From positions 248,001 to 312,000 of the forward strand of contig NZ_JNFA01000024.1 in the NCBI RefSeq assembly GCF_000766865.1: 64,000 bases of DNA, in the 5' to 3' direction. Positions 36,761-46,741 of this stretch are shown piece after piece. Made by a program: the position numbers and the translations under genes. Source of the DNA: Listeria booriae (lineage in GTDB: Bacteria > Bacillota > Bacilli > Lactobacillales > Listeriaceae). The stretch's first letter is position 1, and each line of letters begins with the position of its first letter. The notes under the pieces were generated by a model. The model made no database searches and was not told where the DNA came from. It worked only from the letters and a program-made list of their open reading frames with translations.

Positions 36761-37915
36761 ATGGCAAAATTAATGCAAGGAGTCTATTATTTTTTATTTC
36801 GATTAGTAGGCTTTTTACCGCGAAAACAAAAATTAGTGATGTTTGAAAGTTTTTCTGGGAAGCAGTATAGTTGTAATCCGCGGGCGATTTATGAGTATAT
36901 GTTGGAGCAGGAACCGGAGTATACGCTTTTGTGGAGTGTTAATCCGCGCCATACGAAGCTTTTTGAGGAGCATGGTGTTCCTTATGTGACGCGATTTTCG
37001 GTGAAATGGTTGTTTACGATGGGGCGGGCGAAATATTGGATTTCGAATAGTCGCTTGCCGCTTGAGTTGCCAAAGCCTGCGAAGACGGTTTATGTGCAGA
37101 CGTGGCACGGGACGCCGCTTAAGAAGCTTGGTGTGGATATTGATGAGGTACATATGCCAGGCCAGACGACGGAGCAATATAAGGCGGATTTTGTACGTGA
37201 GGCCGCGAAATGGGATTATTTGATTGCGCCAAATGCGTATTCGAGTGAGATTTTCCGCAGTGCGTTTGGGTATACGGGTGCGATGATTGAGTCGGGATAT
37301 CCGCGAAATGATGTGTTGTTTAGCCCGAATAAGGAGCAGTTGATTGCTGATATTAGGCAGAAATTGGCGATTCCTGACGGGAAACGGGTCGTGCTGTATG
37401 CGCCGACGTGGCGGGATAATGATTTTTACAAGATGGGCGAGTATAAATTTGATTTGAAATTCGATGTTGCGCAGATGAAGGAACGTTTTGGTGAGGATGT
37501 TGTGCTACTGGTGCGGATGCATTATTTGGTGGCGGAGCAGTTTGATTTTGCGCAGTACGGGGATTTTATTCGCGATGCGTCGGCGTATGACGATATTCGT
37601 GATTTGTATTTAGTGAGTGATGTGTTGATTACGGATTATTCGTCGGTCTTTTTTGATTACGCGAACCTTGATCGGCCAATGATTTTCTTTACGTATGATT
37701 TGGCGGAATATCGCGATACGTTACGTGGTTTTTATTTTGATTTTGAGAAAAATGCGCCGGGTCCTTTGGTGGAAACGAATGAGCAATTGATGGATGAGAT
37801 TGCCGCGACATTGGAGCAACCAGCGCAGAGTCATCGCCAATTTTTCCAACAGTTTTGTGAATGGGAGAATGGGCACGCAGCGGAAAAAACTGTGAAAATT
37901 GTCTTTAAAAAGTAG
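36761..37915 (+). CDS. CDP-glycerol/ribitol phosphotransferase (TagF/TarL-like)
   Basis: A 384-residue polyol-phosphate transferase. The catalytic QTWHGTPLKKLG motif is near residue 118, LYAPTWRDN near 210, and ITDYSSVFFDYANLDRPMIFF near 290. It extends or primes the wall polymer on the cytoplasmic face, probably attached to the membrane by its basic N-terminus. It lies 18 nt after the GT2 gene and 10 nt before another family member. It is shorter than full TagF, so it may be a primase or a short polymerase. Confidence 0.82.
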   Translation: MAKLMQGVYYFLFRLVGFLPRKQKLVMFESFSGKQYSCNPRAIYEYMLEQEPEYTLLWSVNPRHTKLFEEHGVPYVTRFSVKWLFTMGRAKYWISNSRLPLELPKPAKTVYVQTWHGTPLKKLGVDIDEVHMPGQTTEQYKADFVREAAKWDYLIAPNAYSSEIFRSAFGYTGAMIESGYPRNDVLFSPNKEQLIADIRQKLAIPDGKRVVLYAPTWRDNDFYKMGEYKFDLKFDVAQMKERFGEDVVLLVRMHYLVAEQFDFAQYGDFIRDASAYDDIRDLYLVSDVLITDYSSVFFDYANLDRPMIFFTYDLAEYRDTLRGFYFDFEKNAPGPLVETNEQLMDEIAATLEQPAQSHRQFFQQFCEWENGHAAEKTVKIVFKK

Positions 37916-37925
37916 GTGTGTGTAG

Positions 37926-39080
37926 ATGAAAAATGTAGCGATCAAGCTTTATATGACGGCAATTCAGGTGTTAGGCTTTGTGTTTAGACGTTTTCCAATG
38001 CAACAAAAAGTGGTGATGCTGGTTAGTTTTCCGGAAAATCCGACGGCGATTTTGCGAGAAATGGACAAAATGCATTATTTGCCGGAAACAATCGTTTTTT
38101 ATGATCCACGGTTGAATGTGGACGGGATGGCGCGGAACTTCATGCGTTCATTGCCGAAGACAAATGGGAATTTGATACGTTTGATGTTTCATTTAAGTAC
38201 GGCAAAAGTGGTCGTGACGGATAATTATTTTGCGGAGCTTGCTGGTGTGAAATGGCGTGATAGCGCGACGTGTGTGCAAATTTGGCATGCGAACGGGGCG
38301 CTTAAGAAGTTCGGCTGGGAAGACAAGGCGGCGCAAGCGCGTTCGGATGCGGATAAAGCGCGTTTTCAAGCGGTGTACCAAACGTTTTCCAAAGTACTCG
38401 TAGGTTCAGACGAGATGGGCGAAATTTTCAAGCGTGCGTTTTTGCTAGATGATTCGCGTTTGCTGAAGCTTGGCGTGCCGCGGACGGATTATTATTTCGA
38501 TGAGGCAGCGTTACAGCAAAATAAACAAAACAGCGTTAAAAAGTATCGATTAGACGGTAAAAAAGTCATTTTGTATGCACCAACGTTTCGCGATGAGGCG
38601 CTAGATGATACGAAATTACATTTGGATGTCGCGTTAATGAAAGAGAAGCTGAGCGCTGATTACAAATTATTGTTGAAATTACATCCTTCTATGTTGGCAG
38701 ATTTGCCGAAACAAGATGATGATTTCTGCGTTTTTGTGGACAAGGAAATGGAAATTGAGAAGCTTTTGCCAGTCGTGGATATTTTGATTACGGATTATTC
38801 GTCTATTCCGTTTGAATTTGCGTTTTTTGAAAAGCCGATGATTTTCTTTGCATATGACAAGGATGCGTATGATGCGAGTCGTGGTCTTGCGGATGGGTAT
38901 GCGAATGGATTGCCAGGGAAGCTTTGCACGATGACAGGCGAAGTAATTCGTGAGATTGAGAATCCGGAAGATTATACAGCGCAAATTCGTGATTTTGGTG
39001 CGCGTTGGAATAAATATTCAGATGGATTGTCGAGTCAGCGATTTGTAGACTTTTTGAAAGTGGAAATGGAGCGGGAATAG
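37926..39080 (+). CDS. CDP-glycerol:teichoic acid linkage-unit transferase (TagB-like)
   Basis: A 384-residue family member with QIWHANGALKKFGWED (near residue 118) and ITDYSSIPFEFAFFEKPMIFF (near 285). The WHANGA variant and tagD just downstream fit TagB, which adds the first glycerol phosphate to the disaccharide linkage unit on undecaprenyl-PP. Assignment to TagB rather than TagF is by motif flavour and context. Confidence 0.8.
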   Translation: MKNVAIKLYMTAIQVLGFVFRRFPMQQKVVMLVSFPENPTAILREMDKMHYLPETIVFYDPRLNVDGMARNFMRSLPKTNGNLIRLMFHLSTAKVVVTDNYFAELAGVKWRDSATCVQIWHANGALKKFGWEDKAAQARSDADKARFQAVYQTFSKVLVGSDEMGEIFKRAFLLDDSRLLKLGVPRTDYYFDEAALQQNKQNSVKKYRLDGKKVILYAPTFRDEALDDTKLHLDVALMKEKLSADYKLLLKLHPSMLADLPKQDDDFCVFVDKEMEIEKLLPVVDILITDYSSIPFEFAFFEKPMIFFAYDKDAYDASRGLADGYANGLPGKLCTMTGEVIREIENPEDYTAQIRDFGARWNKYSDGLSSQRFVDFLKVEMERE

Positions 39081-39134
39081 GCTGGCGAAAATGCTAATTT
39101 ATTGATATACTGGTCTAGGAAAGTAGGTGTTTGC

Positions 39135-39518
39135 ATGAAAAAAGTGATTACATATGGCACATTTGATTTATTGCATTGGGGTCATATTAAGTTGCTTGAA
39201 CGCGCGAAGGAACTCGGCGATTATTTAGTAGTCGCGATTTCAACGGATGAATTCAATCGTTTGAAGCATAAAGAGGCCTACCACAGCTTTGAACATCGTA
39301 AATTAATTTTAGAGGCGATTCGTTATGTCGATGAAGTGATTCCCGAAAGTGACTGGGAGCAGAAGATTCAAGACGTGAAGGACCACAATATTGATATTTT
39401 TGTGATGGGCGATGATTGGAAAGGCGAATTTGATTTCCTAAAAGATTATTGCGAAGTGGTATATTTGCCACGAACAACCGGTATTTCTACAACAAAAATT
39501 AAAGACGATTTGCGTTAA
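39135..39518 (+). CDS. tagD: Glycerol-3-phosphate cytidylyltransferase
   Basis: A 127-residue enzyme from ATG 39135. It has GTFDLLHWGHIK (HxGH nucleotidyl-transfer motif, residues 8-19) and RTTGISTTKIK at the C-terminus, both diagnostic of TagD. It makes CDP-glycerol for the preceding transferases. An in-frame upstream reading from 39102 lacks a ribosome-binding site. The length equals the family standard. A strong terminator ends the operon. Confidence 0.95.
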   Translation: MKKVITYGTFDLLHWGHIKLLERAKELGDYLVVAISTDEFNRLKHKEAYHSFEHRKLILEAIRYVDEVIPESDWEQKIQDVKDHNIDIFVMGDDWKGEFDFLKDYCEVVYLPRTTGISTTKIKDDLR

Positions 39519-39521
39519 TTT

Positions 39522-39558
39522 AACCCCCGATTTGGCATTTTTGCTGGTCGGGGTTTTT
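39522..39558 (+). terminator. Intrinsic terminator after tagD
   Basis: AACCCCCGA pairs with TCGGGGTT, followed by T5. Confidence 0.85.
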
Positions 39559-39654
39559 GCATTCTTAAATAAACATTAATTTCCGCCCAAAGCTCTTGTT
39601 AAAACGGCGATTTCACTATATGCTTGCTATAGTACAATGAAATGAGGAAGTTTT

Positions 39655-41100
39655 ATGTCTATAAAAATGCGATTTATGCTATCTTATATTGCTGTCATTC
39701 TATTGACCGGCGTTTTTCTAATCTCCGCATTCGTGCTTGGCGTGTGCACATTAACAGGCGCTTCACCAGGCCAACTCTATAAATCGGCCACCTTACAACG
39801 CCCGCTATCTACCGACGAAGAAAACGCCTTTTTAGAGCTAAAAATGTTGGCAAAAAATACACCAGACAAACTATTACAATATCAGAACTTCGAAAAGTTG
39901 GAAAATAGCGGTATCCAAGTCGTCGTTCGAAAAAATGATACGATCGTGTACTCCTCCTCTGAATTATCAAAGAAATCACTGCTAGTTCACATGCCAGAGT
40001 ATGAACTAAATAACTTGAACATGCGCGGAACCATTGATAATCAAGGCGATTTGTTCCGTTATATTAAGTTTGACTTTCTTTATTCAGAAGGCTCGCACGG
40101 TAGCGTGATGGTGCTTCAACCCGAGAACTCCTATACCGAAATTATGCAAAAATGGGGCATACCGATTGTTGGGATTATTTTATTATTCGGCTTTTTAGTC
40201 ATCGCATTGCTCAGTTATTTCGTTGCGAAAAGCGTCATTCAGCCAATCTTGCATTTAAAAGAAGGCGCGGAAAAAATTGAAGCAGGCAATCTCGACTTCG
40301 AAATGGAGAAGACAACAGGCAAAAACGAAATCGCAACACTTATCTCGACCTTCGAAAAAATGCGAATCAGGCTTAAAAAATCACTAGAAGTCCAAGAACA
40401 ATACGAAAACAACCGCAAAGAACTATTATCCAATATCTCGCACGACTTAAAAACACCGATTACATCTATCGTTGGTTATATCGAAGGCATTCAGGACGGT
40501 GTCGCAAATACCCCTGAAAAACAAGAGAAATACCTAGAAATCGCGCATACAAAAGCCAAAGATATGAACGCGTTAATTGATGAACTATTCTTATTCTCCA
40601 AGTTAGACTTGCATAAAGAGCCGTTTTACATGCGAAGTGTGGATTTAAACGCCTTACTAGCACAAATTGCGGAGGAATCCGAATTTAGTTTTCCAGATGC
40701 ACAGATTTCGCTTACCGTTCCAGATGAAAAACTAATGACGAACGCGGATCGTGAGAAATTAAAGCGTGTTTTTGAGAATTTGATTCATAATAGCATGAAA
40801 TATATGGACAAGACGCAAGCAAAAATAACAATTCAACTAGAAAAACAACAGGACATGGCGATAATCACATTTGGTGATAATGGAAAAGGAATTCCTGATG
40901 CCAACTTAAACGCAATTTTTGACAGATTTTATCGTGAGGAACAATCGCGAAATTCGAATACAGGTGGAAGTGGACTTGGTTTATCGATTGCCAAACAAAT
41001 TGTGGAGGAGCATCAAGGGCGGATTTGGGCAACGAGTGAACTAGGAGTTGGAACGGCGGTATGCGTTGCGCTGCCATTGAAAGAGGAGGAAGCAGGATGA
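39655..41100 (+). CDS. Sensor histidine kinase
   Basis: A 481-residue kinase. Membrane segments at about residues 7-29 and 170-192 enclose a 140-residue extracellular sensor. HAMP follows (about 193-246), then HisKA with the phosphorylated His263 in SNISHDLKTP, and the ATPase domain with FGDNGKGIP and GGSGLGLSIAK. It passes phosphate to the response regulator, whose gene overlaps it by 4 nt. The signal is unknown. Its 5' half prefers C-ending codons. Confidence 0.9.
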   Translation: MSIKMRFMLSYIAVILLTGVFLISAFVLGVCTLTGASPGQLYKSATLQRPLSTDEENAFLELKMLAKNTPDKLLQYQNFEKLENSGIQVVVRKNDTIVYSSSELSKKSLLVHMPEYELNNLNMRGTIDNQGDLFRYIKFDFLYSEGSHGSVMVLQPENSYTEIMQKWGIPIVGIILLFGFLVIALLSYFVAKSVIQPILHLKEGAEKIEAGNLDFEMEKTTGKNEIATLISTFEKMRIRLKKSLEVQEQYENNRKELLSNISHDLKTPITSIVGYIEGIQDGVANTPEKQEKYLEIAHTKAKDMNALIDELFLFSKLDLHKEPFYMRSVDLNALLAQIAEESEFSFPDAQISLTVPDEKLMTNADREKLKRVFENLIHNSMKYMDKTQAKITIQLEKQQDMAIITFGDNGKGIPDANLNAIFDRFYREEQSRNSNTGGSGLGLSIAKQIVEEHQGRIWATSELGVGTAVCVALPLKEEEAG

Positions 41101-41789
41101 AGCGGATATTATTAGTAGAAGATGAGCTGGAAATTGCGGAGCTAGAACGTGATTATTTGGAGATTAACGAGATGGAAGTGACGATTGAGCGAAATGGTGC
41201 GCGCGGCCTGGAACTGGCATTACAAGACGATTTTGACTTGATTATTCTCGATATTATGTTGCCAGACATGAGTGGTTTTGATATTTGTCGGGAAATCCGC
41301 GCGAAGAAGGAAGTGCCAATTCTGCTTGTTTCTGCCCGAAAAGAAGATATTGATAAAATTCGCGGACTTGGTCTTGGCGCGGATGATTATATTACGAAAC
41401 CGTTTAGCCCGAGTGAATTAGTAGCACGCGTGAAGGCACATTTGGCGCGCTACGAACGACTTGCAAAAAACAATATCGCATCACAAAATGAGATTTTACA
41501 AGTACACGATTTGACGCTTGATTTAGATGGCCGCAAAGTTTTTGTTGCAGATCAAGAAATCATTTTTACAACGAAAGAATTCGATTTACTCGTATTTCTT
41601 GCGAAGCGCCCGAACCGCGTTTGGAATAAAGAACAACTTTTCGAACAAATTTGGGGAATGCAGGCGGCGGGAGACGTATCAACGGTGGTCGTGCACATCC
41701 GCAAAATCCGCGAAAAACTAGAAAGCCACGGCGATTTTTCCGAATCCATCGAAACCATTTGGGGCGCGGGCTATCGTTTTAACTTGTAA
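41097..41789 (+). CDS. OmpR-family response regulator
   Basis: A 230-residue regulator from ATG 41097, overlapping the kinase stop (ATGA); the earlier in-frame reading from 41061 lies inside the kinase. The receiver domain has LVEDE and the phosphorylated Asp52 in LILDIMLP, plus K in KPFSP. The C-terminal winged helix ends WGAGYRF. The kinase gene preceding the regulator gene is the reverse of the more common order. Targets are unknown. Confidence 0.9.
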   Translation: MKRILLVEDELEIAELERDYLEINEMEVTIERNGARGLELALQDDFDLIILDIMLPDMSGFDICREIRAKKEVPILLVSARKEDIDKIRGLGLGADDYITKPFSPSELVARVKAHLARYERLAKNNIASQNEILQVHDLTLDLDGRKVFVADQEIIFTTKEFDLLVFLAKRPNRVWNKEQLFEQIWGMQAAGDVSTVVVHIRKIREKLESHGDFSESIETIWGAGYRFNL

Positions 41790-41796
41790 ATAAGGG

Positions 41797-41833
41797 ACAC
41801 TTGACTCGCAAAATCGTGAGTGAAGTGTTTTTT
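41797..41833 (+). terminator. Intrinsic terminator after the two-component operon
   Basis: ACACTTGACTCGC pairs with GTGAGTGAAGTGT with two mismatches, followed by a T-run. Confidence 0.75.
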
Positions 41834-41917
41834 GTTTAATTAGGCTTGAAACATTAGCATTTTTTCCGTAACTGCGCTATGATGTTTTATAAGAAAACTA
41901 AGACAGGAGAATGGGGC

Positions 41918-43405
41918 ATGACTTTATTTCCAGATGATAGTAAAACGTTGCACACAGATTTATACCAAATTAATATGATGAAGGCGTATTGGGATGATAA
42001 TATTCACGAGCGCCGCGCTGTTTTCGAAGTATTCTTCCGTGATATGCCGTTTGACACGGGTTTTTGCGTATTTGCAGGGCTTGAACGGATTATCGACTAT
42101 ATGGAGAACTTGCGCTTCACCGAGAGCGATATCGCTTACTTGCGCGAAGAAACAGCTTTTGAAGAAGAATTTCTAGATTATCTTAAAAATTTACGCTTTA
42201 CCGGGACGATTCGTTCTGTCGTGGAAGGCGAATTTGTATTTAAAACCGAGCCAATTATTCAGGTGGAGGCAAACCTAGCGGAGGCGCAATTAATCGAAAC
42301 GGCCCTGCTTAACATTGTGAATTTTCAAACGCTAATCGCGACAAAAGCAGCCCGAATCAAAAACGTAGTCGAAGGCGAGCCGTTAGCAGAATTCGGAACA
42401 CGTCGCGCACAAGAAATGGACGCAGCGCTTTGGGGGACACGTGCGGCCTATATCGGTGGCTGTGACTCGACAAGTAATATCCGTGCGGGCAAAATTTTCG
42501 GAATTCCTGTTTCTGGCACAATGGCGCATTCGATGGTTCAAGCTTATCGCGATGAATACAAAGCATTTAAACGTTACGCCGAAACACACAAAGACTCGAT
42601 TTTCCTTGTAGATACGTACGATACACTAAAATCCGGTATTCCAAACGCGATTAAAGTGGCACAAGAAATGGGCGATGCGATTAACTTTATCGGGATTCGT
42701 TTAGACAGTGGCGACATGGCTTTCCTATCTAAAAAAGCCCGCCAAATGCTAGATGAAGCAGGATTTCCTGATGCGAAAATTTTTGCGTCGAGCGATTTGG
42801 ATGAAACAACCATTCTCCACCTAAAAGCCCAAAAAGCGAAAATCGATGCGTGGGGTGTCGGCACAAAGCTAATCACGGCTTACGACCAACCTGCACTAGG
42901 TGCCGTTTACAAACTCGTGGCAATCGCGGATGAGAATGATGTGTTACAAGACTCCATCAAACTCTCCAGCAACACCGAAAAAGTCACAACACCAGCCAAA
43001 AAGAACGTTTACCGCATCATCACACATGAAGATGGACCAAAAGCAGAAGGCGACTATATTTGTCTAGAAAACGAGTCATTAGAAGGCGTTACGAGCTTAA
43101 CGATGTTCCATCCCGTCCACACATACATCACAAAAGAAGTAGAAAATTTCGAAGCCAAAGAATTATTGGTTCCAATTTACGAAAATGGGGAATTAGTATA
43201 TCAAAGACCATCTTTAGAACAAACAAGAAAATACAAAGAAGAAAATCTAGCCTTGCTTTGGGATGAATACCAACGTACCGTGCGCCCAGAACAATACCCC
43301 GTAGACCTAAGCGTCAAGTGCTGGAAAAATAAAATGCAAAACATCGAAAACGTCCGCAAAACAGTTCAAAAACATTCGCCGGTCAATTTCGATCTCCCAT
43401 TTTAA
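41918..43405 (+). CDS. pncB: Nicotinate phosphoribosyltransferase
   Basis: A 495-residue NAD salvage enzyme that makes nicotinate mononucleotide from nicotinate and PRPP. Family motifs include LHTDLYQINM near the start, AEFGTRRAQ (near 160) and GIRLDSGDMAFLSKKAR (about 265-281). ATG 41918 has GGAG upstream and aligns with the usual N-terminus; the in-frame ATG at 41879 adds 13 unlikely residues. nadE follows after 22 nt, so the two form a salvage operon. Confidence 0.92.
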   Translation: MTLFPDDSKTLHTDLYQINMMKAYWDDNIHERRAVFEVFFRDMPFDTGFCVFAGLERIIDYMENLRFTESDIAYLREETAFEEEFLDYLKNLRFTGTIRSVVEGEFVFKTEPIIQVEANLAEAQLIETALLNIVNFQTLIATKAARIKNVVEGEPLAEFGTRRAQEMDAALWGTRAAYIGGCDSTSNIRAGKIFGIPVSGTMAHSMVQAYRDEYKAFKRYAETHKDSIFLVDTYDTLKSGIPNAIKVAQEMGDAINFIGIRLDSGDMAFLSKKARQMLDEAGFPDAKIFASSDLDETTILHLKAQKAKIDAWGVGTKLITAYDQPALGAVYKLVAIADENDVLQDSIKLSSNTEKVTTPAKKNVYRIITHEDGPKAEGDYICLENESLEGVTSLTMFHPVHTYITKEVENFEAKELLVPIYENGELVYQRPSLEQTRKYKEENLALLWDEYQRTVRPEQYPVDLSVKCWKNKMQNIENVRKTVQKHSPVNFDLPF

Positions 43406-43427
43406 GCAAGTGAAAGGGGTTTAGAGA

Positions 43428-44255
43428 ATGAGTTTACAAAAACAAATTATTGCAGAAATGCACGTCTTACCAAAAATCGATGAAACGGCTGAAATTCGCC
43501 GAAGTGTGGAGTTTTTAAAAGCCTATTTAACGAAATATCCGTTTATTAAAACGCTTGTATTAGGCATTTCTGGAGGACAAGATTCAACGCTTGCCGGCAA
43601 ATTATCGCAAATCGCCATCAGTGAATTGCGCGAAGCAACGGGAGACGAGTCCTATCAATTTATCGCTGTGCGCCTGCCTTATGGAACGCAGTTTGACGAA
43701 GAAGATTGCCAAGATGCCCTTGATTTTATCGAGCCAGACCGAGTTGTAACTATCAACATTAAAGCGGCGGTTGATGCAAGTGTAGCAACGTTGCGGGACG
43801 CTGATATTGATCTTTCCGATTTTGCAAAAGGAAACGAGAAGGCTCGCGAACGCATGAAGGCCCAATATAGCATTGCGGCGATGAATCACGGTGCTGTCGT
43901 AGGAACCGATCATTCCGCCGAAGCAGTCACTGGCTTTTACACGAAATACGGCGATGGTGGCACAGACATTAATCCACTTTTCCGCCTGAATAAACGCCAA
44001 GGCAAAGCCCTTCTAAAAACGCTCGGTTGCCCAGAACATCTGTATCTTAAAAAACCGACCGCCGATTTAGAAGAAAACAAACCAGCCTTGCCAGATGAAG
44101 TCGCGCTCGGCGTCACATATGATGACATCGACGACTATTTAGAAGGCAAGAAATTACCGACCGAAACCGCGATAATTATTGAAAATTGGTATTTAAAAAC
44201 ACAACATAAGCGTCACATGGCGATTACTGTTTTTGACGATTTTTGGAAGAAGTAA
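43428..44255 (+). CDS. nadE: Ammonia-dependent NAD+ synthetase
   Basis: A 275-residue enzyme that amidates nicotinate adenine dinucleotide. The PP-loop [14 protein letters not shown] is at about residues 46-59, and [20 protein letters not shown] follows (about 158-177). The glutaminase domain of the larger form is absent, as in Bacillus. AAAGGGG precedes ATG. It is co-transcribed with pncB and probably with the next gene. Confidence 0.95.
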   Translation: MSLQKQIIAEMHVLPKIDETAEIRRSVEFLKAYLTKYPFIKTLVLGISGGQDSTLAGKLSQIAISELREATGDESYQFIAVRLPYGTQFDEEDCQDALDFIEPDRVVTINIKAAVDASVATLRDADIDLSDFAKGNEKARERMKAQYSIAAMNHGAVVGTDHSAEAVTGFYTKYGDGGTDINPLFRLNKRQGKALLKTLGCPEHLYLKKPTADLEENKPALPDEVALGVTYDDIDDYLEGKKLPTETAIIIENWYLKTQHKRHMAITVFDDFWKK

Positions 44256-44274
44256 AGTGGAGGAGGAGATGACA

Positions 44275-44583
44275 ATGAAAATCGCATTTGGCTTAATTAC
44301 GAAATTCAAAGCCCATCCAGGAAACCGCAAAGCATTGGTAAACATTTTGTTGGAGGCAGCGACTGGGCTTGATAAATACAACGCATGCATCCAGTATGTC
44401 GTTAGCGTAAACGAAGAAGATCCCGATACCGTTATCGTTAGCGAAGTATGGACGGACGAGGGCCATCACGCAGCCTCACTTGATAACGAAGAAGTCAAAG
44501 CCGTCATTGAACGCGCCAAACCACTTATCCATTCCATCGAAAAAAGCGTAAAAATGGACGTTGTAGGCGGAAAAGGTTTATAA
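44275..44583 (+). CDS. Antibiotic-biosynthesis-monooxygenase-fold protein (ABM family)
   Basis: A 102-residue protein with the small ferredoxin-like fold of the ABM/quinol monooxygenase family. The typical pattern GLITKFKAHPGNRKAL and the central VSEVWTDEGHHAASL (family: xExWxdxxAhxxH) are visible. ATG 44275 is 8 nt from GGAGGAGG; ATG 44269 is too close. The reaction is not known. The order nadE - ABM - PTS IIB - guaA is conserved in Listeria. Confidence 0.75.
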   Translation: MKIAFGLITKFKAHPGNRKALVNILLEAATGLDKYNACIQYVVSVNEEDPDTVIVSEVWTDEGHHAASLDNEEVKAVIERAKPLIHSIEKSVKMDVVGGKGL

Positions 44584-44592
44584 GTTGAAAGA

Positions 44593-44623
44593 AGCTGTCC
44601 TTATCTTTTTAAGGGCAGTTTTT
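44593..44623 (+). terminator. Hairpin with T-run between ABM and IIB genes
   Basis: CTGTCCTT pairs with AAGGGCAG, followed by TTTTT. It lies upstream of the IIB ribosome-binding site, so it can end the NAD operon or attenuate the IIB gene. Confidence 0.65.
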
Positions 44624-44641
44624 AAAATAGGGGGGACGGAT

Positions 44642-45025
44642 TTGAAAAAACTACTTATCGTATGCGCAGGTGGGGCCACATCAAGCATGATGGCTCAGCG
44701 CGTCGTACAAGAAGCCGAAAAAGAAGGTATGAAAGCCAAGCTATTGTTTCCAGAAGACCTAAAATATGACCGCGTCAAAGCCCACGAAGACAAAGACCTC
44801 GTCGTCGTCATGGGTCCAATCGACATGATCACCACACTACGACTTCAAGGTTTCAGCCGTGTCGACGCCGTTTTAGTATCACCACAAGTCAAATATCTTT
44901 TCAAAAATGCCGAAAAAGTATTACAACAACTCGAAATTCCGTGTGAAAATATTGATTCGCTTTCATTTGGGAGAATGCGCGGAGATTTGATTTTAAAACA
45001 AGGACTTGCATTAATGAACGACTGA
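44642..45025 (+). CDS. Orphan PTS lactose/cellobiose-type IIB protein
   Basis: A 127-residue protein with TTG start 44642 placed after GGGGGGACGGA; a longer reading from TTG 44585 runs through the hairpin and is rejected. The phosphocysteine loop IVCAGGATSSMM has Cys8. The fold matches IIB of the lactose/cellobiose family, but the protein is about 25 residues longer than usual at the C-terminus. No IIA or IIC gene lies nearby, so it may serve another system or act as a regulator. Confidence 0.8.
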   Translation: MKKLLIVCAGGATSSMMAQRVVQEAEKEGMKAKLLFPEDLKYDRVKAHEDKDLVVVMGPIDMITTLRLQGFSRVDAVLVSPQVKYLFKNAEKVLQQLEIPCENIDSLSFGRMRGDLILKQGLALMND

Positions 45026-45043
45026 TTTCATACAAATTTCGGG

Positions 45044-45072
45044 TTGCAAGAATGGCTAGCAAACGTTACAAT
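45044..45072 (+). promoter_or_regulatory. Promoter of guaA
   Basis: TTGCAA (45044-45049), a 17-bp spacer and TACAAT (45067-45072). Confidence 0.7.
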
Positions 45073-45139
45073 AAGAAGAAGTACATTCAAAAACGCGCAG
45101 CTTACATAAATAAATTTTAAAGGGGTTTTGTGAAAAAAG

Positions 45140-46684
45140 ATGAAAGACTTTACAGAGCAAGAGAAAATTATCGTCCTTGATTTTGGTAGCCAGTACAATC
45201 AGCTAATTACACGACGCATTCGTGAATTTGGCGTATATAGCGAGCTACACCCACATACGATTACAGTAGAAGAAATGAAAGCCTTGAATCCAACTGGAAT
45301 TATCTTCTCAGGCGGTCCAAACAGTGTCTATGACGAAGGCGCGTTCCGTTGCGACGAAGATCTATTTGAGATGGGTATTCCAATTTTGGGCATTTGCTAC
45401 GGCATGCAATTAATGACCAACCATTTCGCTGGAAAAGTAGAGCCCGCAAAAGACCGCGAATACGGAAAAGCGAGCATTAACGTGGAGAAACCGTCTCGCC
45501 TTTTCGCAGGTTTACCAACAGACCAAATCGTATGGATGAGTCACGGTGACCTTGTAGTTGCAGAGCCAGCAGGTTTTGAAGTAACAGCAACGAGCGCATC
45601 ATGCCCAATCGCAGCGATTACAAACGAAGACCGCAAAATGTACGGCGTGCAATTCCACCCCGAAGTGCGCCACTCCATACACGGCAACGAATTATTGAAG
45701 AACTTCGCGCTAAACATTTGCGGCTGTAAAGGCGACTGGACAATGGAGAATTTCATTGACGTCGAAGTAGCCAAAATTCGTGAACAAGTTGGCGACAAGA
45801 AAGTCTTGCTAGCCCTTTCCGGCGGCGTTGACTCCTCGGTTGTCGGCGTGTTAATTCACAAAGCCATTGGCGACCAGCTAACATGTATTTTTGTTGATCA
45901 TGGTTTATTGCGTAAAGGCGAAGCAGAACAAGTCATGGAGACACTATACGGTGACTTCCATATGAACATCATTAAAGTGGACGCAAAAGAACGCTTTATG
46001 AACAAACTCGCAGGAATTTCCGATCCCGAACAAAAACGTAAGACAATTGGTAATGAATTCATCTACGTATTCGATGACGAAGCGACAAAACTGGACGGCG
46101 TAGAATTTTTAGCCCAAGGAACATTGTATACAGACATTATCGAAAGCGGCACAGCAACAGCACAAACAATTAAATCACATCACAACGTTGGCGGCTTACC
46201 AGAAGACATGCAGTTCCAACTAATCGAACCACTAAACACACTGTTCAAAGACGAAGTACGCGCACTAGGAACCGAACTAGGAATGCCAGATGCCATCGTT
46301 TGGCGCCAACCATTCCCAGGCCCAGGACTAGGCATTCGCGTATTAGGCGAAATCACCGAAGAAAAACTAGAAATCGTCCGCGATTCCGATTACATTTTAC
46401 GCGAAGAAATTAAAAATGCCGGCCTAGACCGCGAAATCTGGCAGTACTTCACAGCACTACCAAACATCCGCAGCGTAGGCGTGATGGGCGACGGCCGCAC
46501 GTACGATCACACAGTTGTCATCCGCGCGGTAACCTCCATTGACGGAATGACCGCAGATTGGGCACGAATTCCGTGGGAAGTGTTAGAATTGATTTCAACG
46601 CGGATTGTGAATGAAGTTGCGCATGTGAATCGGGTTGTTTATGATATTACGAGTAAGCCACCCGCGACTGTGGAATGGGAATAA
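45140..46684 (+). CDS. guaA: GMP synthase (glutamine-hydrolysing)
   Basis: A 514-residue enzyme converting XMP to GMP. The class-I glutaminase (residues 1-205) has nucleophile Cys86 in GICYGMQ and the HPE triad part in QFHPEVRHS. The ATP-pyrophosphatase domain has [10 protein letters not shown] (near 228). The dimerisation domain ends with [10 protein letters not shown]. The last codons form the left repeat of an inserted element, so the coding sequence is intact but its downstream DNA has been replaced. The ribosome-binding site AAAGGGG lies rather far (about 14 nt) from ATG. Confidence 0.96.
   Translation: MKDFTEQEKIIVLDFGSQYNQLITRRIREFGVYSELHPHTITVEEMKALNPTGIIFSGGPNSVYDEGAFRCDEDLFEMGIPILGICYGMQLMTNHFAGKVEPAKDREYGKASINVEKPSRLFAGLPTDQIVWMSHGDLVVAEPAGFEVTATSASCPIAAITNEDRKMYGVQFHPEVRHSIHGNELLKNFALNICGCKGDWTMENFIDVEVAKIREQVGDKKVLLALSGGVDSSVVGVLIHKAIGDQLTCIFVDHGLLRKGEAEQVMETLYGDFHMNIIKVDAKERFMNKLAGISDPEQKRKTIGNEFIYVFDDEATKLDGVEFLAQGTLYTDIIESGTATAQTIKSHHNVGGLPEDMQFQLIEPLNTLFKDEVRALGTELGMPDAIVWRQPFPGPGLGIRVLGEITEEKLEIVRDSDYILREEIKNAGLDREIWQYFTALPNIRSVGVMGDGRTYDHTVVIRAVTSIDGMTADWARIPWEVLELISTRIVNEVAHVNRVVYDITSKPPATVEWE
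46673..46683 (+). repeat. attL core (guaA 3' end)
   Basis: GAATGGGAATA covers the last codons of guaA and is repeated exactly at 58024-58034. Confidence 0.8.
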
Positions 46685-46694
46685 ACAAGTAAAC

Positions 46695-46725
46695 AAAAAA
46701 AGTCCTTATTTTAAGGGCTTTTTTT
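46695..46725 (+). terminator. Terminator after guaA, element-borne
   Basis: AAAAAAGTCCTTA pairs with TAAGGGCTTTTTTT. It lies inside the element end, so it now ends guaA transcription in place of the original terminator. Confidence 0.75.
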
Positions 46726-46741
46726 GCGTTTATAGGAGTCT

